Shown here in pieces: positions 21,884-32,883 of a DNA stretch of 64,000 nt (position 1 is the first letter of the stretch; each line of letters begins with the position of its first letter). The position numbers and the translations under genes were made by a program. The notes below the pieces were generated by a model, which was not told where the DNA came from, searched no databases, and saw only the letters and a program-made list of their open reading frames with translations. This DNA is from Lantana camara (taxonomy: Eukaryota; Streptophyta; Magnoliopsida; Lamiales; Verbenaceae): contig CM074857.1 of NCBI GenBank assembly GCA_037501455.1, forward strand, positions 104,317,501 to 104,381,500, read 5' to 3'.

Positions 21884-22247
21884 GGAAAAGAAAAAGTTGT
21901 CAGGCAATTCCGCCCATGTTATAGGAATTAAAGCGCAAGTTTTTTTCTTCCATTTTCACCATACATAATTTTTACTTTTGTGGTATTTATTTGTATACTC
22001 ATTTATGATTTTTTTTTTCTTTTTTCTTTTTCTTTTTCTTTTTTTTGTAGAAAAAGTACCTTTTGAAGTCTTTGTTCAAAAATCGACACGTTAGAAGGTA
22101 ATTGTTCATATCATATTCAAACATAATTTACCTATATTTTAACCTTTTGTGATATTTATTTGTATAGTAATTGGGTTCTTTTTCTCTTATTTTTTCGATA
22201 GAGTAAGACCTTTTGAAATCGTTATTCAAGTAGCGATCTGTGAGCAG
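21884..22247 (+). repeat. Exon-like repeated modules within the Helitron
   Basis: Three short blocks (21884-21939, 22051-22097 and 22202-22247) are each preceded by a T-rich AG, and the last two are followed by GTAATT. The last two resemble each other (CCTTTTGAA-TC then GTTCAA or ATTCAA). The stretches before them also repeat (TATTTATTTGTATA). This is either a tandem repeat of about 150 bp or a captured gene fragment. No protein family is recognisable. Confidence 0.45.
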
Positions 22248-22502
22248 GTAATTAAACACAACGATAATTTATGCATCGTTTATATAGTTTTTGTAATAAC
22301 ATATCACCCGTACAATACACGAAAATTATATTACCAATTTTTACTTTAAAACAACTTATGAAATAGTAAAAACAATATTTGTTCTATCATTTTTTTATTA
22401 TTATTTCTCCATTGTATAGCTCATATAATCGCATATTTATTGGTTAAACCGAAAAAATATACATTTTCTATAAATATAATGTTTTTGTTTCATTTTTATC
22501 TT

Positions 22503-22990
22503 TTGTTTACTTTTGATTTATTTTATTTTGTACAGACTTATTATCAAGAACTAACGAAATTAATTTTTTTATTACTTTTGATTTATATTATTTTACATCA
22601 TTCCTTTACTTTGTATTTGTGCATTATCAATTAATTTTGTCCTTTTACTTGATTGGAGAAATCTTTTTAGATCACTCAAATTTAAATGAACTTTAAATTT
22701 TTATTGTCTTTTTTTATTATAATTTTTATTTACTTTATACAATTTCTATGGATGACTGACATTTATGTTTGATTTTTATATTTTGATTTATGTTATTTTG
22801 TATAGATTGGTTATCAATAAGAATTATTATGCCTTTTTTACTACTTCTGATTTATTTTACTTTATATCATATTTTTATTTTGTATTTATTCATTATCAAA
22901 TAATCTTAAATATTTTAATTGAATGAAAATATCTTTCTGCGATGTTCAAATTTAGATGAACTTTAAGTTTTTAATTACTATTATTTTTTT
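22503..22990. repeat. Diverged tandem repeat of about 275 bp
   Basis: About 215 bp beginning in 22503 recurs near 22779. Shared words include TATTTTGTA-AGA followed by TTATCAA, TTTGTATTT, and AGATGAACTTTAAG versus AAATGAACTTTAAA. Both copies are non-coding and lie inside the Helitron. Confidence 0.7.
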
Positions 22991-24059
22991 CTTCTCCATT
23001 TTGTTTTATTATATTTTTTGTTTACACAATTACACTATATATTTTTCATTTATAACATGTAGATTTGTTTTATAGTTTGAATACTTATTATAGTTATGTT
23101 TATTGTTTTTGTTGATAATTATTTTTATTTATATTGTATTCTTTTTTTTTTAATTTTTAAATTTTATTTTCTTAATAATTGAGTAATTTTTCATTTTTAT
23201 TAACTAATTTGATTTCCCCAGATTGAAAAAATATGTTATAGTTTTATATAAGTTCTATATTTTTAATATTAATATTAATTTTTAACAATATTTATTTTTA
23301 GTTTTTATTTTCTAAGAATGTTATCTATTATTTATTTATAATTTTTTCAATTTTTCAAATCTTTTTTTTTTTTTTATTCGGGTTGAATTTGAATTTTTTT
23401 AAACAATTGCACTGTTTATTAAACTTATAATTTTTTTTAGCTTTCAAGTCTTCTGAAAATTATTTCTCATCTAAGAGTCTTTGATTTGATTGTTGAGTAA
23501 ACAAATTTATTTTTCTGTAATTTATTCTCATATTTTCTTCACATTAAATTTAGAATACATTAATGTATTAGTTAATTTATTGTTTATAAATATTTTATTT
23601 GTTACTTCACTTTATTTGTATTGCATATTTATTTGAAGTAAAAATGTAGTCTTTCTCTTTTACCGTTATTATTCTTTCTCTTTAAAGTTAGTTTTACCTA
23701 AATTAATAATTTATTTATTATTCTTTTATGTACTTAATCCAAATATAATGTTAAAAAGAGTTCATTCATCAATTATATCTCTTTTTACCTTATGAGTTTA
23801 GATGTGATGTGAATTCATAATAATAATAATATTATTAATAATAATCTTTTACGAAGTTTCGATAGAATAAACTATACATATATACTTTCAAAATAAATAT
23901 ATCAAAGTAATATATATATTATTTTTAATTAACTTGATACATTTTGGATGATTTTCTATTCCGTATATTATATAAATTGACTATCTATCCTAAATATTGA
24001 TTACTTTTTTAGTGTTCTCTTAATATTATAATTCACGTACTATAATTTTTATATAAGAA

Positions 24060-24086
24060 CCGTGCATAGCACGGGGTATACGCTAG
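24060..24086 (+). other. Helitron 3' terminal hairpin and CTAG end
   Basis: A 6-bp stem with a 3-base loop, then GGTATACG and CTAG. This is the terminator used by Helitron rolling-circle transposition. Confidence 0.85.
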
Positions 24087-24452
24087 TTATATTATATGGG
24101 ATGATTATGAGCTCACCAAAATTTTCCAATATATATTATAAATGGTGGAATTTCATGATAATTTAGTTATAGAGTTATGTCGAAATAGACTACAAGCACA
24201 AATATATATATAAGGAATAAAATCTGAATGAAAACGTGCTGATACATATTTCTTTATAGTGCATTATTATTCATAAGAAGAAATATCACGTGCACAAAAA
24301 AGAGTAGCAGTTCAATTTATTTTCCTGTAAATCTAATAATGTTGCTTTGCTTATCTGTGACTGTAAGCCCACCTATATATAAACATACACAGTCACTACA
24401 CATGCACACACAAAAGATGATTTTTCATGCGTAAAGGTCATCAATTCGAAAT
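24087..24452. other. AT-rich spacer
   Basis: No gene seen. A short CA-rich tract lies at about 24382-24412. Confidence 0.5.
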
Positions 24453-24619
24453 CAGAGACGAAGCCAGGATTTAAGATAAGGGGGGCGAAAATTAAAATAT
24501 ACAAAATTAAGTGGGCGAAATTTTAATTTTGGGGGGCGAAAATATAAAAATCTCAAAATATATATACAAATTTTAAAAAAAAAAAAATTAGGGGGGCCGG
24601 CCCCCTAGCTCCGCCCATG
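24453..24619. mobile_element. hAT-like MITE
   Basis: 167 bp with inverted ends CAGAGACGAAGCCAGG and, reversed, CATGGGCGGAGCTAGG. It is flanked by ATTCGAAAT on the left and ATTCGAAT on the right, an 8-bp target duplication with a one-base indel. The interior has runs of GGGGGGCG and no coding capacity. Confidence 0.75.
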
Positions 24620-24627
24620 ATTCGAAT

Positions 24628-25008
24628 GCACGAACACTTTTATGTATAGCGTCTTAACGTTCTGTATCGTGTTCCGTCGAAAACTTAAGAAAAAAATTGT
24701 ATCATTCTACTCATGACAGTGTCCATATATCCCAATCCCGGAATTTGTGAGGTTAAAAGAAAAAAATTGTATCATGCTACACAAAAAAGGAAGAATATTT
24801 TCAAGTTTTTCTACATCTGTACTACTAAACACATTCTCTCTCAACCAAGAAAACAATCCCATTTCCAGGTAGATAGAGAGAGAGAGAGACCAATTGATCA
24901 AACGGAAAAGACGATCTTTTTTAATTATTTGAGTGCAACTGTGCAAGTATATGGCAACAGAAAGCCATATCTTATTTCTTCAAACGGAAATAACGGAAAA
25001 GACGATCT
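24628..25008. other. Spacer before the ALMT remnant
   Basis: No N-terminal ALMT exon sequence could be recognised here. It contains a direct repeat of AGAAAAAAATTGTATCAT (about 24687 and 24758), a GA run near 24873, and a repeated GGAAAAGACGATCTTT (24904 and 24995). Confidence 0.5.
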
Positions 25009-25334
25009 TTGCACCAAAGTTTTTGTGAAAATGCAATGTGGGCTGTCATGACTGTCATTGTGCTTTTCGAGTTTTCAATAGGTAAGTTCAAACTCTTATT
25101 TCTTCGTAAAATAGTAATAATCTTGAATTGTTTCGTTTATGTTGTTGATTTTTGTTTATGTATTGATTTGCAGGAGCAACTCTCGGGGGGTAAACAGGGC
25201 GATCAGGATGTTGTTAGGAGGGGCATTGGGTGTTGCATTCCAAGATTAAGCAAGTTTTACAGGGGAGAAAGTAGAGCCTGTTTTGCTTGGATTATCTGTT
25301 TTCATGATAGGTGAGAGAAATTGCTCAGATTGAA

Positions 25335-25635
25335 TAAAATTACACCAGCGTAGATTCGTCTGATTACACGAACTTCTTCTAAAGTTTGAGTATATTACAA
25401 AAACTTCCCTTGGTATGCCATAGGTTTTCCTAATGCATGTTGTTATAGTCAGAAGTTTGAATTTAAATATTGATCATTAAATTTGAGAGACAAATTATGT
25501 GATTCTTAAATAATTAAAGATGATATCATCAAAATTCATGGATCTGGATGTAATGAAAATTCATCAAGAGGGAAAGTTTTTGTAATTTTACAAACATCGC
25601 GGGGAAGTTTTCGTAATTAGGCCAAATATCAGGTA
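25335..25635. mobile_element. MITE-like inverted-repeat element in ALMT intron 2
   Basis: The left part (ATTACACGAACTTC, then ATTACAAAAACTTCCC) mirrors the right part read on the other strand (ATTACGAAAACTTCCCC, then ATTACAAAAACTTTCCC). About 300 bp, non-coding. No target duplication could be fixed. Confidence 0.6.
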
Positions 25636-25714
25636 CGTTGGTGTTATTGTTCTTAATTAATATTGATTTCAGATACATATGCATTCTTATTTTTGAAATC
25701 CTGTTGTTCTTTCA

Positions 25715-26194
25715 TGTTATGCTGTGTGCTAAAAGTCTCAATGAAACAGTAAAGAAAACAAAGTTTACTTGCTTTCCAAAACAATGAATACCTCTATCAG
25801 ATAAAAAAATAATGAGGGAGAGAGAAAGAATCACTGAGAGAATGTGCAGAAAAAGAGAGAGAAAAGTTGTACGATGAAGAAGAGCACCAATCATTTCATT
25901 TCTTAGCTGCAAAAAGTTGATACAGGCAGTACAAAAAGGCAACAAACTCTGCCTGCTCTCCAAGTCACATTAGGCTAAACAAAACCTGACTTAATTAACC
26001 AACTAATCAGCTTTAGGGAAATAAAGTAATAAACGTAAAACAACTCAATACGTTTTCCTAAAAGAAACGTAATGTCTCCAAAACGTTGTCGTTTCTCTCA
26101 AGCTTCAGATCCAAAGCATTTTAGCCATTTCCAAACAGGGACTTTGATCATCCTTTATCCTTCATGCGCAATCCCTTCCCTGCAGAACATGACA
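25715..26194 (-). repeat. 3' LTR of gypsy element
   Basis: 480 bp. Plus-strand start TGTTATGCTG, end AACATGACA. Confidence 0.93.
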
Positions 26195-26223
26195 TTGCTC
26201 CTTCCTTTTTGAGAGTCTTGACC

Positions 26224-29200
26224 CTAAGACTCCAGTTGAGGAAATCGCTGAATGATTTTGTAGTAGTCTTCCCAAGTTGATTCAGTTTTTGGGAGATGTG
26301 CCCACTGCACCAGAATTTGGGGAACAACAACATTTTTCCTCTTGACCATCCTTCTTGCTTTAATCCCTATTGGTTGTAGAAACACCTGATTTTCCTCATC
26401 AAAAGCCGGCAATTCAGACACCACATGATCACCTTTTCCAACCTTGGGTTTGAGCAAAGACACATGGAACACTGGGTGTATTTTTGCTCCAAATGGCAAT
26501 CTCAGTTTGTAAGCAACCTCCCCAACTTTCTTAATAATCTCAAATGGTCCTCCAAACTTTGGGCTTAGTTTCCAGACCTTGTGTTTCCTGATAGACATTT
26601 GCCTAAAGGGCTTCAGCTTCAAATAAGCAAACTCTCCCACTGTAAAGTGTTTCTCTCTCCTGTGCTTATCTGCCGTTTGCTTCATCCTGTTTTGTGCTAC
26701 AGTAAGGTGTTCTTTTAGCAGTGTTTGCAACCTCTGTTTCTCCTCTAAGAATTCCTCCATTCCAGCTGTTACTGGTTGCATATATGAATCAATGACAAGA
26801 ATCTTGGGTTTGTAGCCATAGAGAGCTTCAAAGGGAGTCATTTTAAGAGATGTATGGTAATTTGTGTTATACCATAATTCAGCTACTCCCAACCACTGTG
26901 ACCACTTCTTTGGGGACTTACTGCACATACACCTTAAGTAGTTCTCTAAACATTGATTCACCCTTTCGGATTGCCCATCCGTTTGGGGATGCTATGCAGT
27001 ACTTAGATGTTGCTGTATCTCCAATGCTTTCATTAGTTCAGCCCAGAGATGACTAGTGAAGATTGGACCCCTGTCTGACACTATACCACTGGGAAGTCCA
27101 TGCAGTTTATATATAGTGGAGATAAAAACTTTTGCCAATCCAGAAGCAGTGTATGAATGTGGCAAAGCAGTGAAGTGAGCATACTTTGTCAGCCTATCTA
27201 CCACCACCCATATCATACTCTTTCCCTCAGAGTTTGGAAATTGTTCAATGAAGTCCATAGTTAATGTTACCATGCTTGTTCTGGAACAGGTAGTGGTTGT
27301 AACATCCCATACGCCTTACCAGACTGATGTTTACACAGCTGGCATACATCACACTGTTCCACCACTTCCTTCACAGTATGCTGCATACTGGGCCACATGA
27401 AAGTATTTTATAACCTCTGGAGAGTAGCCTGCATTTCGGAATGTCCTCCCACATGAGATGTATGAACATACTCAGTAACCTTTTTCCTCAGATTCCTTCC
27501 ACTCCCAACATACAGCCTGCCCTTGCACCTTACAATTCCATCTCTGACAGTATAAATAGGAACATTGTAAGGTAGTGTAGCATTCTCCATTAACACTTAT
27601 TGTACTAATTCATCATTTTCCCATCTCTCTAACACCTCCTCCATCCACTTAGGTTGTATTAATGTCAGCCCTTTACATTCCCCTTCTTCAGACCCTCTCC
27701 TGGATAAAGCATCAGCTGCTTTATTCTCTTTGCCTTGTTTATACTCAATAGTATAATTATACCCCAAGAGCTTAGTGAGATATTTGTGTTGAAGAGGGGC
27801 GGATATCTTCTGATTTAGCAAGTATTTCAAACTGCATTGATCAGTCTTGATGGTGAAGGTGTCATGAAGTAAATAACTCCTCCATTTGTTTGTCCTTCTC
27901 ATAGACTGACAATCCAAGAGATCTTGGTCCTAATGCTTTACTGAAGTAAGCAATAGGATGTTTGTCCTGCATCAACACTGTCCCCAGACCATTGTAACAA
28001 GCATCTGTTTCCAATATGAACCTTTTCTTGAAATCTGGCAAAGATAACACTGGAACTTCTGTCATAGCTTTCTTTAATGCCTCAAAGGCTTCCACTACTT
28101 TCTCATTCCACTCAAACTTCCCCTTTTTAGTTAACTCAATCAATGGTTTTGCGATCACCCCATAGTGTCTCACAAATTTCCTGTAATATCCAGTTAGGCC
28201 TAGAAATCCCCTCAACCCTTTCACTGTCTTTGGCCTTGGCCAATCAACCATAGCTTCAATCTTACCTGGATCCACTTTCACACCACTGGGGAAGATAATA
28301 TGTCCCAAATACTCCACTGAGTCATGTCCAAAACTACACTTTGACCTCTTAGCATACAATTGTTGATTCTTTAGTATCTTGAACACTGTCTCAAGATATT
28401 TGCAATGTTCCTCCAGGTTTTTGTTGTATACTAGGATATCATCAAAGAACACAAGCACAAATTGCCTCAAATGCTCTTGGAAAACTGAGTTCATAAGGGA
28501 TTGGAAAGTTGCAAGTGCATTGGTGAGACCAAAAGGCATCACTCTGAACTCATATAACCCTGAGGAAGTAACAAATGCAGTCTTTGGTATGTCCTTGGTG
28601 GCAACCCTGATTTGATGGTATCCGGACCTCAAATATATCTTAGAAAAGAAAGTAGCCCCTCCCAATTCATCCAATAACTCATCTACCAAAGGAATTGGAC
28701 AGTTGTCTTTAACAGTTAACGAATTCAGTTTCCTATAATCCACACAAAACCTCCAAGTACCATCTTTTTTCTTCACCAATAAGACAGGAGATGAATAAGG
28801 ACTGGTGCTTGCTTGTATGACTCCAGTTTTTAACATCTTAGTAATCAATCTTTCAACATCCTATTTCTGCAGATGAGGATACCTATGGTTACTGCTTGAA
28901 AGTTCCAGCTTCATCTTTCAACACAATTTGGTGGTCATGTGACCTCACTGGTGGTAATCCCTTGGGCTCAGCAAAAATAGATTGATACTTAGCAAGTAAA
29001 GATTGAATTTCACCATCAATTACCTTTTCTTTATCTTGCTGCACTGCTGTTACCATACATAAACATACTGTTTCTTTCTTCCCCTTCCTTCTGAAGAACT
29101 TCTGCAACTTCTTACCAGTAATCATCCTTAAAGATACCTCAGCCCTCTTCCCTTGTAGTGTGATAATCCTCCATTTCTATTTAAATTGCAGTGTCTGTTT

Positions 29201-30709
29201 GTCAAAGTCGAAAGTTACAGGGCCCAACTTTCTCAAGAAATCTACTCCAATAACCATATCACAGCCTCCAAGTTTGAGTAATCTCACTCCCGTTTTGAAA
29301 AAATATCCCCACATCTGCCACTGGAACCCATTGCACTTTCCATTACAACTGATTTGCCCTCCATCAGCAATAGTTACCATTAAGGGACTGGTACACTCCA
29401 CTTCACAGTTCAGTTTCTGGGTTGTCTTAGGATCTAAGAAAGAATGAGTACTACCTGAGTCAATAAGGATGGATATTGTATGGCCCAATACTTTGCCCTC
29501 CATTTTGATGGTATCAGGAGCCACCTGCCCCACCAATGCATTGAAGGATATGTGATATTCCTCCACATCAGCATCCTGTAACTCAATAACTGGTATATCA
29601 GCCTCTTCTTCCTCAATTTCTGTTCCCAAAATGACAAAGAGTTTCTTACACTTATGCCCAATGTGATATGGTTCATCACAATTGAAGCATAACCCTTTCT
29701 TCCTTCTAATTTCCATCTCTTCTCTAGTCAATTTCTTTGTGGGTAGCTGCTTTTCACTTCCCGCGTTGTAGTTCTTCTTTCCACTTTGCTCAGGGCCAGG
29801 GTACTTAGCATTCCAACTCTTAGGTTGCATCTTCCCTCCCTTCCGGTTTTCTTGTGTTTTAGCCAAGTGAATAGCATGAGTCAGTGAGTGTGGATTGAAC
29901 ATCTCTACCATCTGATTGATTTCTTCCCTTAATCCACTCACATAGCTCTTGATAAAGTAATCTTCAGTTAGAGCTCTATTGTTATTTATCATGAAAGATT
30001 TCAGCTCCTCAAATTTAACAGTGTATTCCTCCACACTTTTCCCTTGTTTTAACTTGTTAAACTGACCCACTAGGTTTTGTTCTTCCTGCTTCGAGAACTT
30101 CTGCAAAACTAACTCAGAGAACATATTCAATCTCATACTCTCCCTTCCTTCTATATAGTCAAGGTACCAGCTATCAGCTGATCCTTCCATGTGCATAGCA
30201 GCAGTCATAATCTTCTCGTAGTCATTAGTTTGATTGAATAAGAAATATTTATGACATTTTCTTAACCAACTTCTAGGTTCTTCTCCATTAAACCTAGGAA
30301 ACTCAAACTTTCCTTTGAGAGAGTTGTTACCTTGTGAATCCATAGGTCTGAAGCCCGGAGGAGGCACGATCCCAGCATCAACTCTCTGTTTTAGCATACT
30401 CTAGTTTCCTAGTGGTGTGTTGTTCATCCCAGGAGTTCCAGATCCAGACCCCACTCCATGTCCTGCTGCAATATCCGCATAAGATGGTGGTAAAGCGTTT
30501 GCCGGAAAAGCTAGTGTGGTGCTCTTGGCCTTAATCAGCCTCACTATCTCTTCCATCCTCAGACTTAAAGATCCCTCCAATTGCTTTGAGAAATCTTCCA
30601 TCAGCTTCCTGATCTCCTCTTGCCCATCTGAAAGAATCCCATAACCTTCTTTTAGTTGAATCACTGCTGCTTCCAGATCCTCAAGCCTCTGGGCCTGAGT
30701 TTTGGTCAT
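26224..30709 (-). pseudogene. Broken gypsy gag-pol polyprotein
   Basis: Gag starts at 30709 (MTKTQAQRLEDLE), meets a TAG at 30398-30400, then continues. A zinc knuckle CFNCDEPYHIGHKC and a protease ILIDSGSTHSF follow. The frame stops at about 29177 and again before 28848. RT contains VDYRKLNS and FFDDILVYN, but the motif-A aspartate is Tyr (FSKIYLRSG), so the active site is destroyed. A frameshift lies in RNase H near 27900. Stops interrupt the integrase zinc region near 27400 and the core just before HPQTDGQSERVNQ (about 26990). A chromodomain-like end (ILVQWAHLPKTESTWEDY) finishes at 26224. Motif order is that of chromoviruses. The element cannot transpose by itself. Confidence 0.93.
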
Positions 30710-30737
30710 CTTTTTCCCCAGGTGTGATTTCGAAACA

Positions 30738-30750
30738 GGATCTGAGGCCA
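30738..30750 (-). other. Primer-like site of gypsy element
   Basis: TGGCCTCAGATCC one base inside the 5' LTR. It resembles, but does not equal, the initiator tRNA-Met site, so it is either mutated or served by another tRNA. Confidence 0.6.
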
Positions 30751-30751
30751 C

Positions 30752-31239
30752 TGTTATGCTCTGTGCTAAAAGTCTCAATGAAACAGTAAACAAAACAAAG
30801 CTTACTTGCTTTCCAAAACAATGAATACCTCTATTAGATAAAGAAATAATGAGGGAGAGAGAAAGAATCACTGAGAGAATGTGCAGAAAAAGAGAGAGAA
30901 AAGTTCTACGATGAAGAAGAGCACCAATCATTTCATTTCTTAGCTGCAAAAAGCTGATACAGCCATACAGGCAGTACAAAAAGGCAACAAACTCTGCCTA
31001 CTCTCCAAGTCACATTAGGCTAAACAAAACCTAACTTAATTAACCAACTAATCAGCTTTAGGGAAATAAAGTAATAAACGTAAAACAACTCAATACGTTT
31101 TCCTAAAAGAAACGTAATGTCTCCAAAACGCTGTCGTTTCTCTCAAGCTTCAGACCCAAAGCATTTTAGCCATTTCCAAACAGGGACTTTGATCATCCTT
31201 TCTCCTTCATGCACAATCCCTTCCCTGCAGAACATGACA
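30752..31239 (-). repeat. 5' LTR of gypsy element
   Basis: 488 bp. It differs from the 3' LTR by scattered substitutions and by an extra TACAGCCA-type duplication near 30957. Confidence 0.93.
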
Positions 31240-32042
31240 TTTCAGTTGCAATGGCGACATTTACTCGATTTTTTCCAAAAATGAAGGCAAGATACGATTA
31301 TGGGTTCTCATATTCATCCTAACATTCAGTTTGATATCGATGTCGGGTTATCTAGACGAGGTGGTTTTAGATACGACACATAGGAGATTAACCACTATCC
31401 TCATAGGTGGTGTTGCGACACTTTTGGCTTGTGAACTATTTCGCCCCATCTGGGCCGATGAAGATCTTCACAAGCTTATTGTCGGCCGCTAACATTAAGA
31501 AGCTTGGGATTTTCTTGGAAGGTAGGTGGACGGAGTCAGAAATTTTAATTTAACGGCGTAATTTAAATTTTATAGCATATAGTTGTGGTTTTAGTTGTAA
31601 AAATATCTATAGTTATGTCATTTTCGAAACCTACCTTTACGACTTTGTCCCTACTAATAAACACACATTAGAAGTGTCTTGATGGATTTTAAATGCCATA
31701 TTTCAGGTTTTAGAAGCAAATATTTCCTGGTACCAAATGGTAACAAAGAGGAGAATCAAGTGTCCCACGATACACACAAAACTATTCTCAACTCAAAAGT
31801 CATCGAGGATACACTAGTAAGCTTTTCTGAAAGTGTGTTTAAAGACAAATCATTAATGTGTTAATCTTGATCGAGTTAATTTTTTTGGTCATTTGTAGGA
31901 AATTTTTACAAAATGGGAGCCTAGGCACGGTAAGTTTAGGTACCGTCATTTTTGGAGTCAGTACTCCAAGATTGGATCTCTCACACGAGAATGTGCTTAC
32001 CAGATTGACACATTGAACATCTATCTCAACTCCGATGTGCAG

Positions 32043-32364
32043 GTAAAGAACACCACCCTCTTAGAGAAAATATAGATTTCTCTTAAGGTTTGAGCCGTTA
32101 TTTCTGAAGTTAAGTTTAACAAAATATGTGATTTTACTTTTTTACCCCTCATATTCTAAAACTTAGGGGGATATGTGTAATAAAGACTCCAAAAGCAAGG
32201 GGACTAATGTAAGGATCAATATTTTTAGAAGGTTTAGTATTTTAAAATTTTTATGATGAACTAATTTCATTCATAAAATTGATGTATGCCAAATATTTAA
32301 AAATAAATAAAATTGGGCATGCGTATTCATATTGAAATGTTGTTCGTTATATTTAAAGTACATG
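32043..32364. other. Spacer after ALMT remnant
   Basis: No ALMT C-terminal exon is recognisable. AT-rich, with phrases resembling the other transposon-like ends. Confidence 0.5.
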
Positions 32365-32883
32365 CTGAAATATTTTTTAAATAACTCTTATGGATATTTA
32401 TGTGATTTTACTAATGCATTAATCGATGTTGGTGTGTTTATTATGATTTTCTGTTTCATTGAATTGTTATTCTAAACGAACAAAGTATAAATAAACTTAA
32501 GTGAACTATACATAAAACTAAACATAAACATAAGGTAGAATTTGTAAAAAAAAATTTATCATACTTTGTTGGAATAAATATGCATGAAATATTTATTCGG
32601 ATTTATATTTATAGATAAAATACAAATATTAATTAAATTAACAATTTTCAAATTGACAAAATACGAATTTAACCAATATTACAAATATATCATTACACTC
32701 TCAATAGTATTACAATATACCCCCAATGATAGAATTGATATTTTTAAAAATAATATTATTGACATCATCAACATTTAACACGGTTATTAACGGTTGGAAC
32801 AATTTGCGAGAGAGAATGAAAACCTCAAGGGGGGTGTTCGTAATTTCTGAAATCTCAGGGGGAAATTCGTAATTATCCTAATT
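32365..32883. repeat. Dispersed AT-rich repeat, copy B
   Basis: Inverted counterpart of 9433-9932. It aligns from about 32368 (TGAAATATTTTTTA) to the GTAATTATCC end near 32879. Non-coding. Confidence 0.7.

Larger units (their letters stand above)
20118..24086 (+). mobile_element. Non-autonomous Helitron
   Basis: The 3' end has the Helitron signature: a CCGTGC-ATA-GCACGG hairpin (24060-24074), 8 bases, then CTAG (24083-24086) followed by T. The 5' end starts TCTATACTATTATA after an A at 20117, the usual A/T target. No Rep/helicase frame was found. Two more 5'-like starts (20662 and about 21223, each leading to AGGAAGGGTG) suggest nested or recombined Helitrons, so the true partner of the 3' end could be any of the three. 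The interior is AT-rich with tandem repeats and small exon-like blocks. Confidence 0.8.
25715..31239 (-). mobile_element. Ty3-gypsy chromovirus (Reina-like), inactive
   Basis: The LTRs are 25715-26194 (480 bp) and 30752-31239 (488 bp), with minus-strand ends TGTCATG...CATAACA. A perfect TTTCA target duplication lies at 25710-25714 and 31240-31244. A TGGCCTCAGATCC primer-like site follows the 5' LTR and a purine tract precedes the 3' LTR. Gag, protease, RT, RNase H, integrase and a terminal chromodomain appear in gypsy order but with many breaks. The LTRs differ by a few percent, including a 9-base size difference, so the insertion is older than the copia element. Confidence 0.95.
25009..32042 (+). 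pseudogene. ALMT (aluminium-activated malate transporter) pseudogene
   Basis: ALMT proteins are plant anion channels with about six N-terminal membrane spans and a cytosolic tail. Five exon remnants with GT-AG borders are visible. The first (to 25081) reads ENAMWAVMTVIVLFEFSIG. The second is 25174-25310 (ATLGG, then LLGGALGVAF if one base is restored). The third is 31246-31521 (ATFTRFFPKMKARYDYG, then ILIGGVATLLACELF, then WADEDLHKL). The fourth is 31706-31816, and the fifth is 31899-32042 (KWEPRHGKFRYRHFW, then LTRECAYQIDTL). The second exon has a base loss and an in-frame TAA. The third has two frameshifts. The N-terminal helix and the C-terminal exon are missing. A gypsy element sits between exons 2 and 3. 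Exon 5 alone is undamaged. Confidence 0.9.

Noticed and set aside
24713..25051. 112-codon frame as an independent gene
   Set aside because: Its end overlaps the ALMT exon in another frame and the rest has no family resemblance.
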